Source: Bacillota bacterium (lineage in GTDB: Bacteria; Bacillota; Bacilli; Alicyclobacillales; SLC66). Taken from it: a stretch of 37,050 bases of DNA. Shown one piece after another: positions 15,726-24,504 of this stretch. The stretch is taken from NCBI GenBank assembly GCA_021821185.1, contig JAKACU010000006.1, positions 1 to 37,050 of the forward strand. Direction: 5' to 3'. The position numbers and the translations under genes are program-made. The notes below the pieces were generated by a model. It was not told the origin of the DNA, ran no database searches, and saw only the letters and a list, made by a program, of their open reading frames with translations. Position 1 is the first letter of the stretch. Each line of letters starts with the position of its first letter.

Positions 15726-17057
15726 TCACCGAACATCACATTTTGCAGAAAGAGTGATACTATCAGCAACCATCGGTAGATCAAAGAAAAACCGACTGCC
15801 AATCCCAACTTCCGAGTGTACACCCACATGTCCACCGTGAGCCTCCACCAGATGCTTCACGATCGCAAGACCAAGCCCTGTACCACCTGATTTTCTTGTA
15901 CGCATCTTATCCACTCGATAGAACCGTTCAAACACGCGATTGATATCCACCGATGGAATGCCGACTCCCGTATCAATCACCGACAGCACTGCTCGATCAC
16001 CCTCCACTTCCGCCAAAAGCGTAATCGATCCACCAGATGGCGTGAATTGCAAAGCATTACTAACAAGATTGATCAAAATTTGCACAAGACGATCATGATC
16101 AGCCATCACATTGAGCGTAGAATCAGCCGTTTTGATTTCCACTTGGAGTTGCACACCAGCCGTATTCGCTTGCGTATGAAACGTATCCACCACTTTTTGC
16201 AAGACAGCCGGCACCGAGACACAAGCTAAAGAGAGTGGCGCGTGCTTCGCTTCAATTCTTGACAGATCCAACAAATCTTCAACGAGACGTCCCAGTCGAT
16301 CAGCTTCCTCCTTGATGATCTGCACAAATTGCCGCGCAATCTGCTGATTGTCTAGCGCCCCATCAAGTAGCGTCTCCGCAAACCCTTTCAGCGCCGTAAT
16401 GGGCGTGCGCAGTTCATGTGACACATTGGCCACAAAATCACTGCGCATCCGCTCGACACGACGCCACTCACTCACATCATGCAACAAGACGACAGCTCCT
16501 GCCGTGCCACCGCTTGTCTGACGAATCGGCGTGATGTGCGCCTCAAGCGTCAACTCCACAGGTTTATGAATCTGCACCTCGCGTTTTTGCACGACACCAA
16601 ACGTGATCGCCTCATCAATCAAACTAGACAGACCATAGTGATGACCAGCTTCCCAATGCCAGCGCCCGATAAGATCTGTTTCTGATAAACCGAGCAAGCG
16701 TTCTGCCGCTGAGTTGATCAGCAGCACACGACCTGCTGGGTCAATCACAATGACACCACTTAAAATGTGCCCCATGACACTATCAATCTTGTTTTGTTCT
16801 TGACGCGTCAGCTCACGCTGATCATGAAGGGCCCCCACCATCGCATAGACACGCGTCGCCATCCGTTCAAGACTTCCCGCTTGCGATGCATTTCGCGTAC
16901 TTGCCGCCTTAACTCCATCAAGCGTCAAGTCCATCACTTCAGACAAGTCATCATACACCTGTCGCATGTGTTCCCCATGAAGCACCTGCGCGACGATCAC
17001 CGCAATCGCGATAACCAGCAAAACAATCAACGTTATGATAAGCACATGCGAAGACAT
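15726..17057 (-). CDS. phoR: PhoR-type sensor histidine kinase
   Basis: The kinase partner of the response regulator encoded just before it. The 443 aa product has one membrane helix (about 6-27), a short linker, a PAS domain (about 92-195, with VIDPAGRVLLINSAAERLLG), the HisKA box VSHELRTPI with phosphorylated His214, and the ATPase domain (NLVSNALQF, DTGVGIP, GGTGLGLAIVKH). It lacks the second membrane helix and the extracytoplasmic domain of the 579 aa B. subtilis PhoR, so sensing is probably through membrane or cytoplasmic partners such as PhoU. The start is three bases after the phoP stop. Assignment to phosphate rather than WalK-type function rests on phoU nearby. Confidence 0.82.
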   Translation of the reverse strand: MSSHVLIITLIVLLVIAIAVIVAQVLHGEHMRQVYDDLSEVMDLTLDGVKAASTRNASQAGSLERMATRVYAMVGALHDQRELTRQEQNKIDSVMGHILSGVIVIDPAGRVLLINSAAERLLGLSETDLIGRWHWEAGHHYGLSSLIDEAITFGVVQKREVQIHKPVELTLEAHITPIRQTSGGTAGAVVLLHDVSEWRRVERMRSDFVANVSHELRTPITALKGFAETLLDGALDNQQIARQFVQIIKEEADRLGRLVEDLLDLSRIEAKHAPLSLACVSVPAVLQKVVDTFHTQANTAGVQLQVEIKTADSTLNVMADHDRLVQILINLVSNALQFTPSGGSITLLAEVEGDRAVLSVIDTGVGIPSVDINRVFERFYRVDKMRTRKSGGTGLGLAIVKHLVEAHGGHVGVHSEVGIGSRFFFDLPMVADSITLSAKCDVR

Positions 17058-17060
17058 AGC

Positions 17061-17768
17061 CTAGTCTCCCTGTACAAATTTATACCCGACACCCCGTACC
17101 GTCTTGATCCATTTCGGGCTTTTCGGATCCACTTCAATCTTATCTCGCAAATGACTAATATGCACATCGACAAGGCGCGTATCACCAGCGTATTCATAAC
17201 CCCACACTCGATCGAGTAACTGATCACGACTGACAACACGATTCAGATTTTTTAGCAAATAATGCAGTAAATCAAACTCTCGCGGCGTCAAATCAATCAA
17301 GGCTCCGCGCACCGTAACTTCGTAACGCTCCGCGTCTAAACGCAAATCGCCTACGACAAACATCGCTTCGGATACCACAGGTTCACTAACGACTTTTTCT
17401 TCCGTCTTACGTCGTAACACCGCCCGTACACGAGCGACGAGTTCACGCGGACTAAACGGTTTTGTCACATAGTCATCGGCGCCCATCTCAAGGCCAAGCA
17501 CCCGATCGATCTCCTCACCGCGCGCCGTGAGCATGATGATAGGCACACTGATCTGCGCTTGTCGCAGGCGTTTGCAGATCTCAAGACCGGAAACACCAGG
17601 GATCATCAGATCGAGCACAAGCAGATCCACGTGCTCATTGACCGCAATCTCAAGCGCCGTATCGCCATTATCGGCAGTCACTACCTCAAAACCTGATTGC
17701 GCGAGGTTGTACTCCACGAGCATTCGAATGGATTCTTCATCATCTACCACGAGGACCCGTTCACTCAT
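17061..17768 (-). CDS. phoP: PhoP-type OmpR family response regulator
   Basis: Receiver domain at about 1-120 with acidic pocket DDEE at 9-12, phosphorylated Asp53 in LLVLDLMIPG, and switch Thr and Lys in MLTA and YVTKPFS; winged-helix DNA-binding domain at about 138-235 ending VRGVGYKFVQGD. ATG at 17768 is chosen (GAAGGATG six bases upstream) rather than 17774, which abuts that site; product 235 aa. It forms a tight operon with the kinase, and recD2 lies 15 bp upstream. The phosphate-control role is inferred from the kinase and phoU. Confidence 0.87.
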   Translation of the reverse strand: MSERVLVVDDEESIRMLVEYNLAQSGFEVVTADNGDTALEIAVNEHVDLLVLDLMIPGVSGLEICKRLRQAQISVPIIMLTARGEEIDRVLGLEMGADDYVTKPFSPRELVARVRAVLRRKTEEKVVSEPVVSEAMFVVGDLRLDAERYEVTVRGALIDLTPREFDLLHYLLKNLNRVVSRDQLLDRVWGYEYAGDTRLVDVHISHLRDKIEVDPKSPKWIKTVRGVGYKFVQGD

Positions 17769-17783
17769 GATCATCCTTCTCTC

Positions 17784-19958
17784 TTAGCGATTAGCCTGTA
17801 AACGGTGCATCAATCCTGTATAACGGATACCTGACTTTTCCTTTCGCACAGCCCACTCAAGAGCTTGTGCAGAACCTACGATGACAAGCAGATTTTTAGC
17901 CCGTGTCATCGCTGTATAGAGCAAATGTCGATGCAACATGACCGCATGTTCACGTAGTAACGGAATCACAACGCAAGGATATTCACTTCCTTGACTCTTA
18001 TGCACAGAAATAGCAAAAGCATGCACAAGTGCAGCACACTCACCTTTACCAAATCGCTCTTCACGTACATCATGTTCATCAAAACCAAATTGAACCACAA
18101 GTTCATCGCCTGAAGCATCCACCACAATGCCCATGTCACCATTATACAATTCGCGATCATAATCGTTTTTACTATGCATAACTTTATCTTGTTCATGAAA
18201 GACACGATGTCCTACGTGAAAACAAGCTATCCCTTGATCAGACAATCGCTCCGTCAATCGTTCGTTTAAGCGATCAACACCACAATACCCTTTTCGCATC
18301 GGTGTCAAGACTTGAATTCCTTCAATCGCACGAACACTAAGATAGGCTGGTAGGCGCCTCGCTACGAGGTCTTCGATAAGCTCAGATGCTTTTTGTGGAT
18401 CTTCTTCTTGAATAAAAAAATAGTCTGACGAGCCTCCATGCGTGATAGTCGGCACGATACCTTTTCGTACGGCGTGCGCAGCAAGCAAAATATCGCTATG
18501 CTTTTCTTGACGAAACACCAACGACAATTCATGTACGGTAAAAATACCGGATTGCATCACATCGGAAAGTATCGCTCCCGGCCCGACGGACGGAAGCTGC
18601 TCCGGGTCTCCCACTAACAAGAGACGTGCATGTTGCGGCAACGCATCAAGCAAATGGAAAAAAAGCGGCGCATCGATCATCGACGCTTCATCGATGATAA
18701 AAACGTCTCCGTCAAGTGGATGTTTGTTATTACGCGAAAATCCGAATCCACCATGCGTCAGCTTTCCAACTTCTAGCAACCGATGCAAAGTAACTGCCTG
18801 ACAACCTGTGCTTTGCGCGAGCCGCTTCGCCGCACGACCTGTCGGTGCAGCTAACACCACATGGAGGTTTTGCATGGCACATAATGACACAATGCGCCGC
18901 ACCGTCGTTGTTTTTCCCGTGCCTGGGCCACCTGTCATAATTACCAGTGAATGGGTCAACACCGATCTCGCCGCACTCTCTTGCTCATCAGACAAGGAGA
19001 TATCCGTGCTTTGCGTATCACACGCACCTTCTTTAAAGTCTTGAAGCGGTTTTGGCATAGTCATTGCCATACGCAACAAATGAGTGGCGATCTCCTTTTC
19101 CACCTTATGCATATACGGATGATACACAGCGACATCAGATAGCCCGATATCCTCGATCACGACGCCTGTTCGCGCCGCGATACGCGTGGCAATCACCGCA
19201 ACATCCGTCTCAGGCACCGCCAATAACAGCGATGCGCGTCTCGTCCACTCGCCCATCGGCAAACACATATGACCTTCCTCTTGCGCCACTTGCAATACAT
19301 GTTGCAATGCTGCAGCAATCCGCTCTTGTGCATCATGAGCTATACCGATAGCACGTGCAATCGTATCGGCTGTCTTAAATCCAACACCAAACACATCGTC
19401 CACAATCTGGTATGGACTTTCCTGCACAATCGTCAAGGCGGTCACTGCACTACCATAGACTTGCACCAATTTGTCGACCACGTGCGCCGGTACATCATGC
19501 CCACGCAAAAAGCTCCCTAGCCGTGCCAGATCCTGCTGCTCGCCCAAGGCAACGACCGCTTTTTTGACCACCGCTTTGGAGAGTCCTTTTACAAGAGTGA
19601 TATCTTCAGGCCTATCCTTCAGAATGTCCAATGTGCGTAACCCAAAATGCGCCACAATCTTTTGTGCCGTTTTAGGGCCGATCCCTTTAAAGCGGCCACT
19701 AGCCAAAAATCGCTCGATGCCAAGTTCGCTTGTCGGCATGACCATCACCGCCGAATCCGCGTGAAACTGCCTGCCAAAAGAGGGATGCAATTCAAAGCTT
19801 CCCAACCATTCATACTCAGCACCGAGCGTCAGCTCCTGCAAACGCCCGGTCACACGTACAGTTTCCCCCGAGGTAAGCCGTGCGCGAAGGACAACAAACC
19901 CGTCGGAACGCTCTACTAACGTTTTTTCTGCTGTCGCGCGTATCTTTTGTTTAACCAT
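17784..19958 (-). CDS. recD2: RecD2-type 5'-3' DNA helicase
   Basis: RecD2 is a stand-alone superfamily 1B helicase that helps repair and replication-fork processing. The 724 aa product has an N-terminal OB-like domain (about 8-75), helix-hairpin-helix segments (FKGIGPKTAQKIVAHFG, DVFGVGFKTADTIARAIG), Walker A TGGPGTGKTT at 342-351, Walker B VFIIDEASM, GDPEQLPSVGPG, and the terminal VHKSQGSEYPCVV and YTAMTRAK motifs. ATG at 19958 comes one base after the phoU stop codon, so it is translationally coupled to phoU and sits inside the phosphate operon, an unusual place for it. Confidence 0.95.
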   Translation of the reverse strand: MVKQKIRATAEKTLVERSDGFVVLRARLTSGETVRVTGRLQELTLGAEYEWLGSFELHPSFGRQFHADSAVMVMPTSELGIERFLASGRFKGIGPKTAQKIVAHFGLRTLDILKDRPEDITLVKGLSKAVVKKAVVALGEQQDLARLGSFLRGHDVPAHVVDKLVQVYGSAVTALTIVQESPYQIVDDVFGVGFKTADTIARAIGIAHDAQERIAAALQHVLQVAQEEGHMCLPMGEWTRRASLLLAVPETDVAVIATRIAARTGVVIEDIGLSDVAVYHPYMHKVEKEIATHLLRMAMTMPKPLQDFKEGACDTQSTDISLSDEQESAARSVLTHSLVIMTGGPGTGKTTTVRRIVSLCAMQNLHVVLAAPTGRAAKRLAQSTGCQAVTLHRLLEVGKLTHGGFGFSRNNKHPLDGDVFIIDEASMIDAPLFFHLLDALPQHARLLLVGDPEQLPSVGPGAILSDVMQSGIFTVHELSLVFRQEKHSDILLAAHAVRKGIVPTITHGGSSDYFFIQEEDPQKASELIEDLVARRLPAYLSVRAIEGIQVLTPMRKGYCGVDRLNERLTERLSDQGIACFHVGHRVFHEQDKVMHSKNDYDRELYNGDMGIVVDASGDELVVQFGFDEHDVREERFGKGECAALVHAFAISVHKSQGSEYPCVVIPLLREHAVMLHRHLLYTAMTRAKNLLVIVGSAQALEWAVRKEKSGIRYTGLMHRLQANR

Positions 19959-19959
19959 C

Positions 19960-20619
19960 TTACATGTTCAAATCGCGACGCACACCATCCACCATATAGA
20001 TCACCCATTCACCAATGTTCGTCGCATGATCACCGATTCGCTCCAAACTCTGCGCCACCATCAAAAGCTGCGTCGCCTGTTCCACTGACGTCGGCGTCGA
20101 AATCATCATTTGTAAAAGATCAGCAAAAACCACCCGATACAGCCGATCGACCTCATCATCACTTTTTGCGAGCGTCTCAGCGAGCGCAACATCCTTTCTG
20201 ATGTAAGCAGTGAGACTATCTTTAACCATCGACTCGACAAGATTCGCCATGCGCGGGATATCGAGCAAAGGTTTGACCCATGGTTGACGGTTCATTCGCA
20301 AGACAACTTTGCCTATCTCAACACAGTGATCGCCCATGCGTTCAAGATCGGTCACAGATTTTAATGCAGTGCCCAACAGCCTAAGATCCCCCGCCATCGG
20401 CTGTTGCAAAGCGATTAAGCGCAAGCATTCGGTTTCAATATCAATCTCCATACGATCAATATGATCATCACCATCAAGAACCTCTTTAGCAAGATCGGTG
20501 TCTTGCTCTGTCAGGGCCCGAATCGCCTTAAATATCGATTCTTCGACCAAGGCGCCCATTCTTAGAAGGTCTTGCTGCAATGCCTCCAGGTTGTTGTGAA
20601 ACTGCCTTCTGGCATCCAT
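19960..20619 (-). CDS. phoU: phosphate regulatory protein PhoU
   Basis: PhoU links phosphate uptake to PhoR signalling. ATG at 20619 is used because a run of G ends seven bases upstream; an extension to 20649 lacks a site. The 219 aa product has two PhoU helical repeats, each with the metal-binding signature: SVTDLERMGDHCVEIG at about 91-106 and AQSLERIGDHATNIGEWV near the C-terminus. No pst transport genes are in the window. It heads a unit phoU-recD2-phoP-phoR. Confidence 0.94.
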   Translation of the reverse strand: MDARRQFHNNLEALQQDLLRMGALVEESIFKAIRALTEQDTDLAKEVLDGDDHIDRMEIDIETECLRLIALQQPMAGDLRLLGTALKSVTDLERMGDHCVEIGKVVLRMNRQPWVKPLLDIPRMANLVESMVKDSLTAYIRKDVALAETLAKSDDEVDRLYRVVFADLLQMMISTPTSVEQATQLLMVAQSLERIGDHATNIGEWVIYMVDGVRRDLNM

Positions 20620-20662
20620 GGCATCGCCCCCCCACTTTCGCCAACTCATTTGAGAACCATGT

Positions 20663-20684
20663 CATATTTTATCACGATAATATG
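20663..20684 (-). promoter_or_regulatory. phoU promoter overlapped by a palindrome
   Basis: On the minus strand TGATAAAAT (20674-20666) is an extended -10. It sits inside an imperfect palindrome, CATATTATCGTGATAAAATATG without its centre, spanning 20684-20663. No clear -35 or TTAACA-type Pho box is visible nearby. Confidence 0.45.
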
Positions 20685-20769
20685 CCTGTGTTTCGCTTCT
20701 CCTGTTTTTCTCGTCAAATTCTACACAAGCATGATCTCTCAGATCGAGGCAGGCAAAGCACTAAAGATG

Positions 20770-22128
20770 CTAGAGATGGCGCGTATCCACGCCAAGGTAT
20801 GCGAGCGCCTCAGCCACCACTGACTGCGTGCCAAGCACGACGACAAGGCCACTCGGCCCCGCGTCTTCACAAGCAAGTTGTAGCGCATCAGGGACAGTAT
20901 CCATGTACCTTGCATCGCCCAGGATCTTAGCCACTTGTACTGCATCCTCTGTAAAATGCAAGGACGGATTTCTTGCTTTCGTCATGATCAGACGCGAACT
21001 ACATGCGCTCGCTTCTTTGATTACCCCGACGTAGTCTTTATCCTGTGGTACACCAATCACCGTAATAACTGACCGTATCTGTCGGTCGTCACGAATCAGG
21101 CGTACCACTTGCGCAATGCTTTGCGCCGCTTCACGGTGAATCGCACCATCCACAAATACATCAGGGCGCTTATCATTGCCTTTGATAAGTTGCATACGGC
21201 CGTAAAAAGTGCAGCTTTTCGCGAACTCTTTTAAAATCTCTTTGTCACACGGCTTGTTCATGATCGCTTCTGCTGTAGCGACAGCCACCGCCAGGTTGTC
21301 TGCTTGGTGACGGCCATACAAAGATAATTCGATGTCTTCATACACAGCATACGGCGTGCTCATGGTCAGACGCGTACCAAGGGTTGTCACTTGTACCGAT
21401 TCAACCGTCATGTCCCGTCCCAATTGCAGGAGTTCAACACCGTATTCCTGTGCATGAAAGGTAAGCACACGCTGCACCTCTGGCAACTGTCGCGCAAGAA
21501 ATGCCTGTCTCATACCTGAGGTAAAAATCCCCGCCTTATTCCAAGCAATATCAGAAAGAGTAGGCCCTAGCTGTTTGGCGTGCTCAAAATGAATGGGTGT
21601 GATCACTCCGTAGTCGCCGTGCCATTGGTTTACATCATCAAAACGAGCACCTCGACCTAGTTCAACTACGTTCATCTGCGTTTGTTGTTCAAAAAAGTAC
21701 AAAGCTGCCACAACAGCCGTAAGCCCTACGGGGCCAAAATATTCGTGTGGTTGCATATATCGATCGATATCATCCGCAAGAGGCTTCACTCGCTCAAGCA
21801 GGCGCATAAAATCCGCTTCATCGATAGCGCGTCCCTGTACGCGAACGCGTTCGGTAAAGTCAATCAGGTGCGGACTCGTAAAAAGCCCCGTTCTATACTT
21901 GTGCGCTTGCAATACACCAGCTAAAAGACGTGCCGTAGAACCTTTACCTTTACTGCCCGTCACCTTGACCGTGGTTTCATGATGATCCGGTGATCCTAGT
22001 TGATCCAGAAGCCGTCGTGTAAATTGAGGCGTTCTCGTCTCTTGATCAAAACTGTCTTTGCGGTACGGTTTGGATCGTATATATGTTGAAAATATATAGT
22101 GGACTGCATCATACATATCCGTAAACAA
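20770..22128 (-). CDS. divergent FolC/Mur-ligase family protein
   Basis: Resembles folylpolyglutamate synthase/dihydrofolate synthase, which joins glutamate to folates using ATP. TTG at 22128 is preferred because GAGGG lies ten bases before it and MFTDMYDAVHYI then aligns with the FolC N-terminus; GTG at 22158 is also open. The 452 aa product has the P-loop GSKGKGSTA, FTSPHLIDFTERV, a FolC-like TPIHFEHAKQLGPTLSDIA and NKAGIF, and YGRMQ. Several signature positions differ: ELGMGGRLDATN becomes ELGRGARFDDVN, and DGAHNP becomes DGAIHREA. It may therefore use another substrate. It follows the diguanylate cyclase gene with no gap of note. Confidence 0.75.
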   Translation of the reverse strand: MFTDMYDAVHYIFSTYIRSKPYRKDSFDQETRTPQFTRRLLDQLGSPDHHETTVKVTGSKGKGSTARLLAGVLQAHKYRTGLFTSPHLIDFTERVRVQGRAIDEADFMRLLERVKPLADDIDRYMQPHEYFGPVGLTAVVAALYFFEQQTQMNVVELGRGARFDDVNQWHGDYGVITPIHFEHAKQLGPTLSDIAWNKAGIFTSGMRQAFLARQLPEVQRVLTFHAQEYGVELLQLGRDMTVESVQVTTLGTRLTMSTPYAVYEDIELSLYGRHQADNLAVAVATAEAIMNKPCDKEILKEFAKSCTFYGRMQLIKGNDKRPDVFVDGAIHREAAQSIAQVVRLIRDDRQIRSVITVIGVPQDKDYVGVIKEASACSSRLIMTKARNPSLHFTEDAVQVAKILGDARYMDTVPDALQLACEDAGPSGLVVVLGTQSVVAEALAYLGVDTRHL

Positions 22129-22147
22129 AACGTCGTATCCCTCACGA

Positions 22148-23890
22148 TCAAGCGTCACTCAGCGATTGATACGCTGAGACGCGATTTCTTCCCTTTTGCT
22201 TAGCACCCATATACATAGCCCGATCAGCATGCAAAATCAGCGTGTGCGCAGTGTCCCCTTGCTCAGGGTACGTAGCAGCGCCGACACTAACGGTTACCCG
22301 AAGCGGAATAACCGTTCCTTGCTTAGCCGTCATGGAGTTTTTACTACGCATAGGCAAAGGCTGTTCTTCGATCGCGGTGCGCAAACGCTCAGCAATCTGC
22401 ATACCAATGTCCAGCGTCGTCTTGGGCAAAATCACTGCGAACTCTTCACCGCCGTACCGGCACACGATATCGCCTTCACGCACATGCTCCTTCAAGACGC
22501 ACGCGATATTTTGCAAGATCTCATTGCCTGCCAGGTGCCCATACGAATCATTGATCTGTTTAAAATAATCAAGGTCCAGTACAAGCAAGGTCAAATGCTC
22601 ATTTTCTCGTTGTGTCGCTTCACAAAGTTGTTCGATCATCATAGCAAAATACCGATAGTTAAACGTCCCAGTCAAAGAATCCGTCATGGTTTCCAATTTG
22701 GTTTGGGCAAAACGTCGTGCGTTAAACCAACCAATCGCCGCCTGGTTAGCCAGGATTTGCACCATCTCCATATCTCTTTTCGTATAGGCATTGGAATTCG
22801 GATGTGTCAAAGTCAAAACGCCAAGCACTTCATGGTTATACTCCAAAGGTACGGCAAGAACGGAATTGCCAGGTGTCGGTGCATTGCCCTCAAACTCAAT
22901 AATATCTGACAAGTCGCGCCGACTTCGTCTCATGAGGGGTTCCTTTTTCACATAAGCTGCCCCGGTCAGCCCTTCACCAAATTCAACATGAATCTTTTTC
23001 ATGGCTTTTTCAACCTCAGCATTGGGACCATAGACAGCGACTGCCACCAATTGATCACCTTGCGGCTCAAACACGTAGCATGTGATTGTCGTTACCATCT
23101 GAGGCACACCGTGTACGAGCGTCAACAAAAGCGATTCTTCGTGCAGTTCCATGCTTAGTTGTCGGGTCACAGCACTTATCGTCGACAATTGTTGATTAGA
23201 AAATACAAGGTTGGAGTACAACCGAAACATATACGTCAAGGCAAGAAATGCAATACCACCAGTTAAAAACGTCAAAAAATCAGTATCATGTCCAAGCAGA
23301 ATAAACAACCAAGCCAAAAAGAAGTCGATCAGCACAGCAATCAAATCCCACTGAACGCCAACAGTCCAGCGATCGATCTGACCATCACGAAGATAGGTCA
23401 ACACCAATGTCATTGCATCATTCAGCATAAAATGGACGATAAAAAATACGGTGATAGGCACAAATAGCGCCCAGATCGGTTGCAAAAAACCAAGCCTGCC
23501 CCCTGTGGCAAAAAATGCAAAGGAAGATATGCTAGTCAAGATGACAAACATGCTTGCATTCGCCAACACACGGTGCCAACGCATCTCATGTCCAGCAATG
23601 ACCTGGCTAACCACCCACGTAGCAAATAAAACGACGATCGTCATCACCACGCCAAATTGCAAAAATAGCGGAATAACAATCCCCGAGATCACATGAATAG
23701 ACTGCCCGCCTACATGCACAGGAAAAACCCACGCGATCATCAGTAAGATCACGTAGAAAACGAGAAATATCGCACCTGTGATTGTCACAGCATGCGGCGG
23801 GTAGATCATCCAGGTTTGTAGCAAAATCAAGCCGGCTAGAACCGCTAATACGGCCACTCCACGAGTAAAACGGCTTCCAATGCGTTGCAC
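22148..23890 (-). CDS. membrane GAF-GGDEF diguanylate cyclase
   Basis: Makes the second messenger cyclic di-GMP from GTP. GTG at 23890 is chosen (GGGAGG seven bases upstream), giving 580 aa; the frame is open to a TTG at 23947 that overlaps the previous gene. About 220 N-terminal residues form seven or eight membrane helices, a GAF domain follows (about 245-390, with GEGLTGAAYVKKEPL), then a GGDEF domain with DSLTGTFNYRYF, DLDYFKQINDSYGHLAGNE and the active-site GGEEF. The inhibitory-site motif REGD lies five residues before GGEEF, so it is probably active and feedback-controlled. Its cluster shows no dedicated output gene. Confidence 0.92.
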   Translation of the reverse strand: MQRIGSRFTRGVAVLAVLAGLILLQTWMIYPPHAVTITGAIFLVFYVILLMIAWVFPVHVGGQSIHVISGIVIPLFLQFGVVMTIVVLFATWVVSQVIAGHEMRWHRVLANASMFVILTSISSFAFFATGGRLGFLQPIWALFVPITVFFIVHFMLNDAMTLVLTYLRDGQIDRWTVGVQWDLIAVLIDFFLAWLFILLGHDTDFLTFLTGGIAFLALTYMFRLYSNLVFSNQQLSTISAVTRQLSMELHEESLLLTLVHGVPQMVTTITCYVFEPQGDQLVAVAVYGPNAEVEKAMKKIHVEFGEGLTGAAYVKKEPLMRRSRRDLSDIIEFEGNAPTPGNSVLAVPLEYNHEVLGVLTLTHPNSNAYTKRDMEMVQILANQAAIGWFNARRFAQTKLETMTDSLTGTFNYRYFAMMIEQLCEATQRENEHLTLLVLDLDYFKQINDSYGHLAGNEILQNIACVLKEHVREGDIVCRYGGEEFAVILPKTTLDIGMQIAERLRTAIEEQPLPMRSKNSMTAKQGTVIPLRVTVSVGAATYPEQGDTAHTLILHADRAMYMGAKQKGRNRVSAYQSLSDA

Positions 23891-23939
23891 AAACCATCCT
23901 CCCAACACGGAAAGGAATATTTGGGTACAGTATAACAAA

Positions 23940-24371
23940 TTATTCAAGGAAGAAGTGACTGATAATTTGGATAGCTGTAGAAACGTCCGCTTCGTTTTTT
24001 ACTTCTAAAAATAACGCTTGTTTGCGATTGCGTGCTTCTAAAAGAGCCGCAACATCTAACCACTTGCGCTCATCTGAACTTGCGACGTACGTCACAAAAG
24101 AATACGATTTTTGCAAAATGGTGACTATGCGCGCAGTTTCAAGCGATGCACTTCTATCGACGATTAAAATATCTGCCATATCTCGGCCACTCGCATACGA
24201 TTCAAGTGAGAGTTTCCGTACGAACCACTCAATCCAATCGCCCGCATCGGCCACGAGTACAACCACTGTCGGCAACCAGGATTTCGTTTGCCGCTTCGCG
24301 CGTCGCCAAATTTGCCATGCTGCCATGATCAAACCATATGTTGCAAGCAGCAGGACTAGTACTGTTGTCAT
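23940..24371 (-). CDS. membrane-anchored protein of unknown function
   Basis: A 143 aa protein with one N-terminal membrane helix (about 2-20), a basic stretch RRAKRQTKSW on the inner side, and a soluble domain with alternating hydrophobic strands (TVVVLVADAGDWIEWFV, ADILIVDRSASLETARIV, KQALFLEVKNEADVSTAIQI) suggestive of a Rossmann-like alpha/beta fold. ATG at 24371 follows AAAGGGG. No family recognised. It precedes the diguanylate cyclase gene by about 50 bp and is probably co-transcribed. Confidence 0.7.
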   Translation of the reverse strand: MTTVLVLLLATYGLIMAAWQIWRRAKRQTKSWLPTVVVLVADAGDWIEWFVRKLSLESYASGRDMADILIVDRSASLETARIVTILQKSYSFVTYVASSDERKWLDVAALLEARNRKQALFLEVKNEADVSTAIQIISHFFLE

Positions 24372-24409
24372 ACCAATCGCCCCTTTTGTCAGGTTGTTGG
24401 TGGCAACAG

Positions 24410-24438
24410 TTTATGCCATGACCATAAGAACGTTACAA
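24410..24438 (-). promoter_or_regulatory. possible sigma-A promoter for the 143 aa gene
   Basis: On the minus strand TTGTAA (24438-24433), 17 bases, CATAAA (24415-24410) preceded by TGG. Each hexamer matches consensus at four of six bases. It starts right after the metK terminator. Confidence 0.35.
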
Positions 24439-24441
24439 CGA

Positions 24442-24472
24442 TAAAAAGCGCAGGGATTCAATGATCCCTGCG
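24442..24472 (-). terminator. intrinsic terminator after metK
   Basis: Perfect nine-base arms CGCAGGGAT and ATCCCTGCG with a six-base loop, then CTTTTTATC on the minus strand; 33 bp after the metK stop. Confidence 0.88.
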
Positions 24473-24504
24473 TTACGTAGGCTAATAGTCGTTTATGCGG
24501 GTTA

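Noticed and set aside
15711..15728. Small hairpin ATGTTC-GGT-GAACAT at the phoR stop as a terminator
   Set aside because: Only six base pairs and no T run follows.
16767..17219. A 150-codon plus-strand frame across the phoR/phoP junction
   Set aside because: Antisense to two clear two-component genes, with unnatural composition and no start signal.
22196..22909. A 237-codon open frame on the plus strand inside the diguanylate cyclase gene
   Set aside because: It lies antisense to well-supported GAF-GGDEF motifs, is rich in His/Arg/Ser as expected for a shadow frame, and has no ribosome binding site.
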